Of a stretch of 64,000 nt of DNA, positions 45,709-58,100 are shown in pieces. Every line of letters starts with the position of its first letter. Position 1 is the stretch's first letter. A program made the translations under genes and the position numbers. The notes under the pieces are model-generated. The model searched no databases. It saw only the letters and a program-made list of their open reading frames with translations, and was not told the origin of the DNA. The DNA comes from Costus lasius (Eukaryota; Streptophyta; Magnoliopsida; Zingiberales; Costaceae), in the NCBI GenBank assembly GCA_027563935.2, contig CM050448.1, forward strand, positions 64,035,843 to 64,099,842, given 5' to 3'.

Positions 45709-46289
45709 TGTTGGGAAACCCTGGGGATTTTTAAAATTTTACAGACAAGCACAGCGGAAGCAATCCCCGAAATAGGCCAGTCTCAAAAACCCAGAAGATT
45801 GAGTCTTACGAGGGAATCGACACGGTGAGTAGGAGATGATACCTTGATGCAAATCAAGAGATGTGATGCAGGCGCCCAAGTGTGCGCCCTCTACAGTCTC
45901 GTACACAGCCGAACCTCGAGTCTTCTTCTTCCACGCCCGGTGCTAGCCTCAGGAAGAAGATCCACGCCTTTGGGAGACTTCCTCAATCACTTGTGCCAAC
46001 TCCTAAGGAGATGCCAAGGAGAGGAGGTGGAGCTTCGTCAGAGTCCAACTCTTGAAGCACTCCACCACGATCCAAACAGGAATCAACCCAAGCCAAATTA
46101 CAACTTTGGGGAGGAGGGCGACAAGCAGCTTGCAGGAACTGAACCAAGTAAGGAAGAGAGTCCAACACTCTTAATGGCCGAATACCTCAAGAGTGGCGAC
46201 AAAAGGGAAGAGCAGAGGAGAGTGTAACCCGACAAAAGGGGGGCTAGGGGGTTTATATACCCATGAATAGGTGCACCTCTTCACAAGTG

Positions 46290-46345
46290 AAGAGGCACAC
46301 CACTTCATGAAGAGGCACACCACTTCATGAAGAGACACACCTCTT
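46290..46345. repeat. Tandem CACTTCATGAAGAGGCACAC units
   Basis: Two to three copies of a 20-base unit whose core CTTCATGAAG is a perfect palindrome, inside solo LTR I. Confidence 0.8.
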
Positions 46346-46514
46346 CAAGTGGTAAAACCCAATTCGTCCACTCCAAGTCCCATCCGCCCAAGTTCATTCA
46401 CCCATTCAAAGTGAGAAGCTCCAAGCTTCTCTCTTTAAGAGAGATGCGCCACTTGGATTTGTCTTCCTCAAAGATATGCGCCAAGCTCACTCCAAGTGAC
46501 TTGCGCCTATCCCT

Positions 46515-46630
46515 CTTGGCCCATTTGGCCCAAATGGCTCATTGAGCCCATTTGGCCTATTAGCCCAACTTGGTCTATTGGGCCCATTTGGCCCAAATGG
46601 CCCATTGGGCCCATTTGGTCTACTAGGCCC
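46515..46630. repeat. GGCCCATTTGG / CCAAATGGCCC repeat cluster
   Basis: Dense direct and inverted copies of GGCCCATTTGG and CCCATTGGGCC occur in solo LTR I and could fold into many alternative hairpins. No related cluster was noticed in the other family 2 LTR, J. Confidence 0.8.
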
Positions 46631-47548
46631 AAAAAATAAGTTAGCTCCAAATGATTCCTTTCATCTCATCTAGCACAGTGATGCTGATGGATTCTCCCAA
46701 ACAGATCTGAGTTATCCAATAACTCAATCAATAGGCTACCCGATCAATGCGAGAACCCGAGTTCAAGTTGTGCAACCCTGTAGGTTCCTCAGACGTTGGC
46801 AGTGATGAACCCAGTCATCACAAGCAATGATCGGCACCTAGCAGTGATGAACCCGATGCATTACAGTCTCTTTGCCGAACTGATATCCGATTGGACAAAG
46901 TGTGTCACCATTTTGTTTTTATCCAATCTCATGGCCATGACTAAATCAGGCTTTCACCTGGGTATGGCCATACACTCATAGTCATGCAACCATAGGGGGG
47001 GCCCCGTGGATATCAAGCTTCCCGTAGGAAGGGGCAAATCCTATATCTGTCCATTGATCTTCTCATATGGGTTGTGAGATACCCAATGACAACCGTTATG
47101 ACCTCCCCTGCGACGGCGAGGCGTTAGGTTGTATCAAAGCATGTCCCTAACCATATAGAAGAGTCAATGACCTCAAGTCGAGAGAACAATGCATCTCCTG
47201 TCACAGATGAGCTTAACTCATGACACCAAGTTAAAGCCTCACAGTAGGTCGGTCTAGTATATCCACCACTGATATACCCATATGCCTGCGTTAGCACCCC
47301 GTGCGTAACCAGCCCATATACCAGTCTCACATGTACCAGAGCTGTCCCTTATCCACTCAGGTAATCGACTGGGGACACACCGTTTGAGCACAGATACAAT
47401 CTATCTCCAGGGACATTATTATCTATGTACATAGTCGCAGATGTAAATACAGCGTAATAACGACAATGCCAGAATGATATATATTAAATATCAAAGTCAA
47501 GTAGTACAATCTAGACCAAAAGATAGGTCTCAGGACATAACACTAACA

Positions 47549-48107
47549 TAAGTGACCATGGCAGAACAAAGATCACTTAGGGATTATGCAGCCCCTAATC
47601 CACGAGAGATTCACTCTAGTATTTCTAGACCGGTCATAGACGTTAACAAATTCGAAATCAAGCTTGCTTTCTTATCCATGATTCAACAGAACCAGTTTCG
47701 AGGATCTCCTCTTGAAGATCCTAACCAACACCTTTCTTTGTTTCTTGAACTTTGAGATACAATTAAGATAAATGGAGTTTCTAAAGATGCATTAAAATTG
47801 AGATTGTTTCCTTTTCCTGTTAGGGACCGAGCACGATCTTGGCTTCAAGCACAACCTTCTGGTACCTTCACTACATGGGAGCAACTATCCAATGCCTTCT
47901 TGATGAAATATTTCCCACCAAGCAAGACTATCCAAATGAGGAACCAGATTTCGAGCTTTGCACAAAGGGATGGTGAATCATTTAGTGAGGCATGGGAGTG
48001 ATTCAATGATTTACAAAGGAAGTGTCCTCACTATGGCATTGAAAATTGGGTGTTAATTCATACTTTTTACAATGGTTTGCTTTATAATACCACACTAACT
48101 GTTGATG
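47549..48107 (+). pseudogene. Gypsy H gag, core domain with stops
   Basis: Contains the retrotransposon gag core of plant Athila/Tat elements (RLFPFPVRDRARSWLQAQPS, then TWEQLSNAFLMKYFPPSKT, then SSFAQRDGESFSEAWE and THE stretch HTFYNGLLYNTTLTVD). The ATG at 47558 (MAEQRSLRDY) is the likely start of this part. In-frame TGA codons at 47753-47755 and 47999-48001 inactivate it. The sequence is interrupted at 48107 by solo LTR M and continues at 49804. Confidence 0.85.
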
Positions 48108-49803
48108 TGATGACACCAAAATTTATAGTAAATTTCATGCCATTTTATATATCTTTCCGTGTCAAATTCATACCACTTTGCTTATTTTTATGCCTTTTTA
48201 TCAAATATTGCAAAATCTACATCTATTTTAGTTTTTCATAATTTTTAGAAAAAAAAAGTACCATATTTTGATAGATTTTGGAAGATCTGAGCGCACCAAT
48301 GGATTTCAGACGTCGAAAGGAAGCCGCCCGCCAATTTTCAAGCAAATCGGAGCAAGTTCAAAAATTACACACCAAGTGTAATATTTATTATGGGTATAGC
48401 CCAGAAAAATGGCACTGCCACAAGAAATTATATGGACCATAATTTAGAGTGATTTCTGAGCAGAGAGTTCAGTTGAAATTACGGCACTGCCGTAATTTAA
48501 ATTACGACCATAATTTTTACCTGGACACGCGAGTTTTTAGGGTCCGAATCTTGCACGGACCATATCTTGAGATTTAGAGCTCCAAATGGAGATCCGAAAG
48601 ATGCTGCGGACTCGCATCGATGAGGAGAAAATAAAGGGACCAAAAGCCCTAATGTTTATCAGGAATAAAGGGAGAAATCGATAGAGAAGCCCTTAGGGTT
48701 TATCTTAACGCCGAAAGGCGTGGAGGCCACCTCAAGCCATGATTTTTACACAAAATATTTTCCTGGAGGAGAGGAGGATACCCCATAAGTTATAGAGAAA
48801 AAGGAGTTCGATTGAAAGAGAAATCAACGAAAGAAGGGTTGCGGCACTATTCACAAGCGGAATTACGGCTGTAATTTCTATTACAGCCGTGTTGTAACGT
48901 TATTTCTTCCTTTTCTTCGATTTCTGATCGTTCTAAACTATGGATTATTGTAATTCACCATCCATGCTTGCTTAGACATATTATGGGACATGGGGTGTAA
49001 TCCCCTTGATTTTTAATGACTCGATAACTATTATTTTCGTCATGATAATCCTCGTTGTGATAATTCTGCTTTTGTGATGAGCCATCTTTAATCTTTCTTA
49101 GATTTATAAATATCAACATATTTTAGAATTTTGCAAAATAGACTGAAAGGTTGATTGTGAAATTTGGAAACCTAAAAATTATTGAGTTTGGAACTTATCG
49201 TAAGAGGGTTTGTTCTTTGAATTCTGATTTTTAGTAGTTTAATTGTCATGTTAGATAGTTTGAATCTAGGATTGAGTTATTGTGTCAAACGTGGAGATCT
49301 TCCACGAAAGTGAGGATCGGAACGTTGGAGACCCTTCAGTAGAACTTGTATTGAGACTCGGATGCACGAAAGTGATCCTTGAGATTCCACTTGAGATAAT
49401 CAACTTAGAATTCGAATGCACGAAAGTGATATTTGAGTTCTTTGATTGATGCTTTACTTATCTTCAGCGTTGGGATAGATCTTGCACGAAAGCGAGGATT
49501 GGTCCCTGCATGATTGTCTGCACGAAAGTGAGATAATCCTTTTATGAAGTAAATTATGTCTTTATCATGATGAAATTTGTCTGACGACCTTTTATTTATA
49601 TCTAGTCATTGAAATTAAGGTGGATGAAACCCTAATCCTAGTTTCTCTCTGATTTATCTTTTCACCCTTTATATTGCTTACTTGCATTAAAATCAGTCGC
49701 TTAGCTAGTAAGAATACAACTATTTGGTACTTAACACATAGGTCCCTGTGGATTCGATACTTTCTTTATTACTTCGAGTATCCATGCACTTGCGGAATAC
49801 AAC
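48108..49803 (+). mobile_element. Solo gypsy LTR M inside H gag
   Basis: About 1696 bases beginning TGATGACACC, of the same family as H. The flanking target copies are TTGATG (48102-48107 and 49804-49809), or TGATG if the LTR ends one base later. The right end (GGAATACAAC) does not show the usual CA. The LTR has the palindrome cluster (48365-48515) and five TGCACGAAAGTGA-like motifs (49301-49533). No internal part, so it is a solo LTR. Confidence 0.88.
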
Positions 49804-51267
49804 TTGATGCTGCTACAGGAGGAGCTCTCATGAGCAAAACCATTGATGATGCTTTCAAATTGCTGGGGGAGATGGCTTTAAATCATAACCAGTGCACTTC
49901 AGAGAGAGGAGTGCTTTATAAACCTTCTCAAGGTAAGAATGAAAGTGATGGTTGGCGCACCTTGGTAGAGAAGGTAGACTCTTTGTGTAACAGATTAGAT
50001 TCCTTTAAGATGCAAACTGTTGTTATTTCATCATTTGTTGTTTGTGATATCTGTGGTAACAATGGTCATGTCTCTGAAGATTGTAAAGTCATTGCTAGTC
50101 AGGATAGTGAACATGTTAATGCATTAGGGAATTACAATCAAGGTAGAAACAATGATCCCTATTCTCGTACTTACAACCCTGGATGGAGGAATCACCCCAA
50201 CCTGTCTTAGAAAAAACAATAACAATGTAGGGGGACAAACTGAGAATAGAGGATACCAACAAAAGCCAAATCAAAATCAAAACTCAAATCAGAATTCAAA
50301 TATTGAGTCCAAGCTAGAAAAGTTCATGCAAAATCAAAGCAAAGAAATTGAAGATCTTAAGGGAATGGTTAGTCAACTTGCATCTCAAGTAAGATCATTA
50401 GCAGCCCACAACAAAATCTTGGAAAATCAAATCGCACAACAAGCCAATAGTTCTTACAGACCCCCTGGAAAATTACCTGCTAAACCTGAGTTGAACCCTA
50501 GGGAGCACTGTAACGCTATTATCACTAGAAATGAGAAACAATTAGAAGAACCTAAAGGGAAAGTTGTGAACAATGAAGAAGAGCCTAATGATACATGATG
50601 ATGAATTAGAGTTCTTCTGAGCAAGAACAAACCCAAGCCAGTTTGCCACCTCAAAAGGGTGATGAACCAAAAGGGGATGTGCCATGTGAGAAAGATGATT
50701 CTAAACTTAATTTACCTCCACCATATAGGCCACCTATACCCTTTCCACAAAGGTTAGTGCAAGCAAAACTAGATAAACAATTTGGCAAATTTCTTGAAGT
50801 GTTGAAAAAGCTTTACATTAATATTCCTTTTACTGAAGCTATATCTCAAATGCCATCATATGCGAAATTTTTGAAAGAGATCTTATCCAAGAAAAGATAA
50901 ATAGAGCACTATGGTACTTGTACTGTGGCTTTAACTGAGGATTGTAGTGCTATAATTCAAAATAAATTGCCACCAAAACTGAAGGATCTAGGTAGTTTCT
51001 CTGTACCTTGTTCTATTGGAAGCATGGTTTTTGACCGAGCCTTATGTGATTTAGGAGCCAGTGTAATCCTAATGCCTTTATCTATTTGCAAAAAGCTGGA
51101 CATTGAAGAGCTTAAACCAACATCCATATCTTTACAGTTCGCTGATAGCTCGGTAAGGTATCTTATAAGTATTTTAGAAAATGTTCCAATAAAGGTAGGT
51201 GAATTTTTCATACCTGCTGATTTTGTAGTCCTTGACATGGCAGAAAACCATAAAAATCCCATAATTC
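49804..51267 (+). pseudogene. Gypsy H gag end and aspartic protease, decayed
   Basis: Continues gag with DAATGGALMSKTIDDAFKLL and a zinc knuckle CDICGNNGHVSEDC (about 50044-50085), an Asn/Gln-rich linker, then a proline-rich part and the protease region with CDLGASVILMPLSICKKL (D-L-G-A-S active-site motif of Athila-type proteases). Lesions: TAG at 50208-50210 plus one extra A in the following A run, a stop at 50596-50598 with a frame change, and a TAA at about 50898. The frame is cut at 51267 by LTR F. No reverse transcriptase of H is in the window. Confidence 0.85.
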
Positions 51268-51562
51268 TGTTAGGGTATGCCCTTAAGGCTAATGTTTGAT
51301 GCCTTGGGCTATTTTCAATATCATGTATAAACAATATATATGTTTATAAAGGCATTCGATGTTATTCAGATTGTTACATAATCTGCCGCTATATGTATAC
51401 TTCTGAGTAATGTCTCAATGATGTTCAGTTTAGCTGACATTCAGTATTGTCCTTAGTCGAGATATCTTGGTGAACGTGAGACAGCCTTGGTATGATTGAG
51501 ACTAATATGTGTTCTAATCTTATAGGATGCTTCGAGCATGAAATAAGATTTAGACACATAGG
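51268..51562 (+). mobile_element. LTR fragment F (copia family 1)
   Basis: The first 295 bases of a family 1 LTR, starting TGTTAGGGTATGCCC, placed inside the protease region of H. It is colinear with the first 295 bases of LTR A and is cut by the insertion of E. The rest of F should lie beyond the window. It is more diverged than the other copies, in line with being the host of E. Confidence 0.85.
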
Positions 51563-53253
51563 TGTTGGGGTATGCCCTTAAGGCTAATGTTTGAGGCCTT
51601 GGGATTGTAAAAGTATCAAGTAATAAACTCTTGTGTTTATAAAGGCATGGTTATTATTCAGTTTGTTACCTTGTCTGCAGTAATAAGTGTACTTCTGAAT
51701 AATGTCTCAATGCTGTTCAGCTAGGCTGACATGCAGTAAAGTCCTTAGTCGATATATCTTGGTGAACATGAGACAGCCTTGATATGGTTAAGACTAATAT
51801 GTGTTCTAATCTTATAGGATGCTTCGAGCATGGAATAAGATGTAGACTCATGGGTGCATTGGATGTACTGGACAGACCCTACTAGGATATTCAATTGCTT
51901 GTCACAATGTGAATAATCCTTGAATGTAACAAGTGGCACATTTCCTCTGACTTGAGATCACTTGTGTTTTCTAAATGATGATTGTCATTGTTTTGAGGTA
52001 GTTCAATATCATTTGAAACATAATGATTATAGACTATCTTGGATAATGAGCTTGAGTCAGGTTAGGGCACTAGTGATAGATAAAGGATTGTCGGCTCCTT
52101 GTTTAAGGAGTGTGATGATCTAAAGGGGCCCCCTGGATGAGATGATTGAGAAAGTGTATGGCCATACCCAGGTGACTATGTTCATCTGATCTAATCATGC
52201 TCATCATATTGGAGTTACAAGCTTGACACGCTTGTCCAATAAGAACATCCAGTGGCAAAAGAAATATGCATGCCTTGTGAGTTGATTCACACTTGTGCTG
52301 TGGTTTGGGTGTAGTCTTGGAATACTCCTTTCTTTCTATCGGGAGACAGTGATGTGTTGCTAGATACCTCTCACTGATCGTGATGACGTAAGTTATCGTT
52401 ACCGACATTGAAGGAAACCCTCAGGGTCGCACAATTTGATGATATGGCTTACTTAAGTCAGATCGTGTGGACTGAATTGTTTGGGTTCAGTTTAAAGGGA
52501 TTTAATCTCTGATTGTAAGTGAGATCTTGTCTGATCATGTTTGATTGATTAGGGCTTCAGATCGGTAAGCTTCGATTGAGAGAATAGATGCTAGATCGGT
52601 GAGATCAGAAGCGTCAAGAGATCAACGGTCAGATCAAGAACCTTAGGGTTCAATTGTGATCTAGGCTAAGTCGCTTGGTTTATTTGGTCATTGAGCCAAA
52701 TGAAATTGAACCGGCTCGTGGGTTGAGCGCATGGTTCAAAGAGAAGAGGTAAATGCGGTTTGTTCATGATCGCATGAACGCATGAACTTATGGTTTTGCT
52801 ATTTTTGGAAGATGCATTTCCAAGATAGAAAAACGCCTCCACGTTCATGAGTTGCGTTACACTCTTGCTCGCATCTCACTCTCTCGTCGCCTCAAGCATT
52901 CATCTTGCGTAGTGAAGGTGGACGAAAGTAGGAGCAAGAAATCGCCAAGCAAAGAAGGTCTCCTTCCCTTCCATTCGACAAGCACTTCTTGGAGCCTTGC
53001 TAGCACAAGGAGCACTAAGGAAAAGTAGGCGACATCAATTGTGTGCGTCACCTTTGGAGGAGATCTCTCTTGCTCTCTCCTTCCAAGACACCATCCAAGA
53101 GATGGCGATGGTATGGATCCTTCTCTTGTTATTTCTAATGTGTGAAAGTTGATCATATGCGATATTAAGATCTCTTGAAACCCTAGCTTCCATGCGAAAT
53201 TTATACATGCGCCACCAATAGGGTTTCGCCCCCCTCTTGAAAGGGGTCCTTCA
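51563..53253 (+). repeat. 5' LTR of copia E
   Basis: 1691 bases, TGTTGGGG...CCTTCA. The inverted repeat AGTCTT-GG-AAGACT is damaged here (AATACT), and the CTTTATAT box reads CTTTCTAT. Confidence 0.93.
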
Positions 53254-53255
53254 AT

Positions 53256-53267
53256 TGGTATCAGAGC
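53256..53267 (+). other. Primer-binding site of copia E
   Basis: TGGTATCAGAGC, two bases after the LTR; initiator tRNA-Met type. Confidence 0.95.
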
Positions 53268-53478
53268 ATAGGTTTCTCTATATGCATATGATTGCTTGAT
53301 GATAATTTTGTGATCCATGTTTGCGCAAAATGCTTAGATCTATTGGTTACATGCGAAAATGATTACATATGTTTTTCATGTTTGCGCATGTATGATGTTA
53401 GCGCATCTTTGTTGTTGATGTTTTATCCAAACGTATATCACTTGCGCGCCTATCATTAGACTAAGCGCCTACTATAAA
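53268..53478 (+). other. Leader of copia E, left part
   Basis: First 211 bases of the leader, ending with target ATAAA (53474-53478) where D is inserted. Confidence 0.85.
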
Positions 53479-55151
53479 TGAAAGAACCCCTAAATAAGGG
53501 GGGCGAAACCCTAGATAGGCGCATGTAATTTTTAAAGCAACGGAAAGGAGGGTTTCTAGGACCTTTGATGCATGTATTATTATCAACTTAAAAACCGATT
53601 GCACAAGAGATAAAATCATACCATTGCCATCGGTTTGATGGTGTCTTAGAATCAAAGACGCAAGTGCCTCTTCTCCTTAGATGACGCACACAATGAGAAG
53701 GCGACTACTTCCTTGGCGACTTTGTGCTAGCAAATCTTCAAGGAGTCCTTCGTATGGGAAATGAGAGAGAGCTTGCTTGTTTTTCTTCTCGACTCTTCAA
53801 GGCGTGAAGAATAATGATCAACACGAGAGGAGGCGACGAGAATAGAGAGGAGGCCACACGATATGCGCTCCACACAAGACATGGAGACGTGGTTGCTAAA
53901 AATAGCCAACCTCACTCTTTCATGCGATCATGTGTTCATGCATTTAACCAATCGCATTTTCCTCTCTTCTTTGAATTGAACCAAGCGCTCATCCATGAGC
54001 CGGTTCACTTAAGTTTGGTTCAATAACCAAATAAACCAAGCAATCAGTCCAGACCACAATAAACACTTAAGTTCTTGATCTGACCGTCAATCTCTCGATG
54101 CTCCTGATCTGACCGATCTAGCATCCAATCTCTCGATCAAAGCTTACCGATCTCAAGCCCTAATCAATCAAACATGATTAGACCAGATCTCACTTACAAT
54201 CAGAGATTAAATCCCTTTAAACTGAACCCGAACAATTCAATCCACACGATCTGACTTAAGTAAGCCATATCATCAAATTGTGCGACCCTGAGGGTTTCCT
54301 CTAAATGTCGGTAACGATAATTCTCATTATCACGATCAGTGAGGGGTATCTAGCAACACATCACTGTCTCCCGATATAAAGGAAAGAGTCTTCCAAGACT
54401 ACACCCAAACCATAGCACAAGTGTGAATCAATTCACAAGGCATGCATATTTCCTTTGCCACTGGATGTTCTTATTGGACAAGCCTGTCAAGCTTGTAACT
54501 CCAATATGATGTGCATGATTAGATCAGATGAACACAGTCACCTGGGTATGGCCATACACTTTCTCAATCATCTCATCCAGGGGGCCCCTTTAGAACATCA
54601 CACTCCTTAAACAAGGAGACGGCAATCCTATGTCTATCACTAGTGCCCTAACCTGATTCAAGCTCACCATCCAAGATAGTCTATAATCATTATGTTTCAA
54701 ATGATATTGAACTACCTCAAAACAATGGCAATCATCATTTAGATAACACAAGTGATCTCAAGTCAGAGGAAATGTGCCACTTGTCACATTCAAGGAATAT
54801 TCACATTGTGACAAACAATTGAACATCCTAGTAGGGTCTGTCCAGTACATCCAATGTACCCATGAGTCTACATCTTATTCCATGCTCGAAGCATCCTATA
54901 AGATTAGAACACATATTAGTCTTGACCATATCAAGGCTGTCTCATGTTCACCAAGATATATCGACTAAGGACATAATTGCATGTCAGCCCAGCTGAACAG
55001 CTTTGAGACATTATTCAGAAGAACATATATTGCAGCAGACAATGTAACTAACTGAATAACAACCATGCCTTTATAAACATAACAGTTTATTACATGATAC
55101 TGATACATTCCCATAGGCCTCAAACATTAGCCTTAAGGGCATACCCCAACA
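53479..55151 (-). repeat. 3' LTR of copia D
   Basis: 1673 bases, starts TGAAAGAACCCC and ends TACCCCAACA on the + strand; complete. Confidence 0.95.
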
Positions 55152-55162
55152 ATCTCCCACTT
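55152..55162 (-). other. Polypurine tract of copia D
   Basis: Reverse complement of AAGTGGGAGAT next to the 3' LTR. Confidence 0.85.
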
Positions 55163-55171
55163 GCACTTAAT

Positions 55172-58100
55172 CTAATGGTTGAGAAATCTCAAACCCATAT
55201 TATTACAGTGCTTCTCATGCTTCTGCTGCGCCAGAGGCTTGGTAAGCGGGTCAGCCAGATTGTCATCTGTATGAACCTTGCAGATTTTGATCTCGCCACG
55301 ATCTATGATCTCCCTGATCAAATGAAACCGTCTCTGTATGTGCTTGGACTTCTGGTGCGACCGTGGTTCCTTTGCTTGTGCAATTGCTCCAGTGTTATCA
55401 CAGAAGATAACCAAAGGATCTGCACTCGAAGGAACGACACCAAGTTCTCTCACGAACTTACGAATCCACACTGCCTCCTTGGATGCTTCCGAGGCTGCAA
55501 CATACTCGGCTTCTGTTGTGGAATCAGCAACAGTTGACTGTTTGAAACTCTTCCACACCACTGCACCTCCATTAAAGCTAAAAACATAGCCTGATTGCGA
55601 TCGGAAATCATCCTGGTCAGACTGGAACGAAGCGTCAGTATATCCTTCAATACTGAGTTCTTCCTGACCACCATATATCAAGAACATATCTTTGGTCCTC
55701 CGCAGATATTTTAAAATATTCTTGACTGCAATCCAGTGCGCCATACCTGGATTACCTTGGAAACGACTGGTCACGCTTAACCCGTAAGCGACGTCTGGGC
55801 GAGTACACAACATCGCATACATAATGGAACCAATAGCCGAAGCATAAGGCGTATTGTCCATTTCATCTTTCTCAGTCTGTGTTTGTGGACACTGACTCTT
55901 CGAAAGATTCAGACCATGTCTGACTGGAAGATATCCTCGTTTAGAATTCTCTAAAAGAAATCTCTCCAGGACCTTATCGATGTAAGTACTCTGGCACAGC
56001 CCGAGAAGCCTCTTAGATCTATCCCTGTAGATCTTCACACCTAATACATAGGCTGCTTCTCCTAAATCTTTCATCTGGAAACATTTCCTCAGCCATGCTT
56101 TAACAGCATGCATTTCAGGAATGTCATTTCCAATGATCAAGATGTCATCGACGTAGAGGACTAGAAAAGTAATTACGCTCCCACTAAACCTCTTATATAC
56201 ACACGGGTCATCCTCGTTCTTGATGAAACCAAATTCGGTGACTGATTCATCAAAACGAATATTCCAGCTTCTAGATGCTTGCTTAAGTCCATAAATAGAC
56301 TTCTTTAACTTGCATATCTTATGACGATCTGCTGGATTAGTGAAACCCTCTGGTTGTGTCATGTACACATCCTCATCCAGATTTCCATTAAGGAAAGCTG
56401 TTTTCACATCCATCTGCCAGATCTCATAATCATAGTATGCAGCTATCGCGAAAAGAATCCGAATAGACTTAAACATGGCTACAGGTGAGAAAGTTTCATC
56501 ATAATCTATCCCGTAGATTTGTTTGAAACCTTTCGCAACTAGCCTGCCTTTATAGGTAACTACGTTACCATCCATGTCAATCTTCTTCTTGAAGATCCAT
56601 TTACAGCCTATAGGGATAACTCCCGGAGGCGGATCAACCAAATCCCAAACTTGGTTATCTGACATGGAGTCCATCTCGGCGCGCATAGCTTCAAGCCATC
56701 TCGCTGACTCCGGTCCACTGACCGCATCCGCATAAGTGAGGGGTTCATCATGATCAATGATGTAGACTCCGTCATAGCGCTCAGGCTGTCGACGGATCCT
56801 TCCCGATCTTCGCGGTTCCCGTGATATCTGAGCCTCAGGTTGTTCAATAACCTGTTCTACCGGCTCAGGCTCATCCAACTCTGCTTGGTCACTTTGTCCT
56901 TCTTCTGGATTCTCATCCAGCTTTATTTCTCTCCCACTGGCCTCTTGCAGAAGAAACTCCTTCTCAAGAAATATGGCCGTCCGAGCAACAAAAACCTTGT
57001 TCTCCTTGGGATCGTAGAAATAATAACCCTTAGTTTCCTTAGGGTAACCGACAAAGATACATTTGTCAGATCTGCTCTCTAGTTTCCCAGAGGCGAGCTT
57101 TTTGACATAAGCCTCGCAGCCCCAGATCCTGATAAATGTCAAGCTCGGCTGTTTCCCATACCATAACTCATATGGAGTCTTAGAAACTGCCTTGGATGGC
57201 ACTCGGTTTAGTACCTTTGCAGCTGTTTCCAGCGCAAAACCCCAAAAGGAGTATGGAAGAGTAGCCTGACTCATCATAGAACGAACCATATCTAGTAACG
57301 TTCTATTTCTCCTCTCGGACACACCATTCCATTGCGGTGTTCCTGGCGGAGTGAGCTGTGAGATAATCCCACACTCCTTCAGATAGTCAGTAAACGTATG
57401 ACTCAAGTATTCACCACCTCGATCTGAGCGAAGTGCCTTGATATTTCGGCCTAGCTGATTTTGTACTTCATTCTTGAACTCTTTGAACTTGTCAAAAGAT
57501 TCACTCTTATGTCTCATCAGATAGACATAGCCATACCTACTGAAATCATCAGTAAAGGTAATGAAGTACTGATAGCCACCTCTGGCATGTTTACTAAATG
57601 GCCCACACACATCACTGTGTATAAGGTCAAGTAAACCTGAAGCCCTTTGACCTTTATGAGGAAAAGGTGACTTCGTCATTTTACCCATCAAACAAGCCTT
57701 GCATGTATCAATCTCCTTATAGGAGAATGATCCCAGCAGTCCATTATCATGCAACCGCTTAATGCGTTTCTCGTTAATATGGCCTAAACGACTATGCCAT
57801 AACAAGGTGCTGTCATCAGCATACTTGGCTTTCTTAATATCAATTTGCTGTATCAAACATTCCATGTCCAACATGAATAACCCATTGCTAATTGAACCAG
57901 TTGCATAAACAATATTATCTAAAGATAAAACACACTTTGAAATATTGCATTCAAAGGAAAATCCCTTCCTGACAAGAGCAGGAATGGAGATAATATTTTT
58001 AGTAATACTGGGAACAAAATAACAATTGTCTAGTTCCAATACAATGCCAGATGGTAAAGAAATGAAGTAGTCTCCTACAGCAACAGCAGCAACCCGTGCT

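Larger units (their letters stand above)
45709..47548 (-). mobile_element. Solo LTR I of copia family 2 in H gag
   Basis: 1840 bases starting TGTTGGGAAACC and ending ATAACACTAACA on the + strand, i.e. a minus-strand LTR related to that of J. There is no internal sequence. The flanks GAAGC (45704-45708) and TAAGT (47549-47553) share three of five bases, so the target duplication is decayed or absent. It contains tandem ACTTCATGAAGAGGCACACC units (46290-46345) and a cluster of GGCCCATTTGG-type repeats (46515-46630). Confidence 0.8.

Noticed and set aside
55094..55537. 147-codon + strand frame over the end of D
   Set aside because: It is an antisense shadow of the RNase H coding region.
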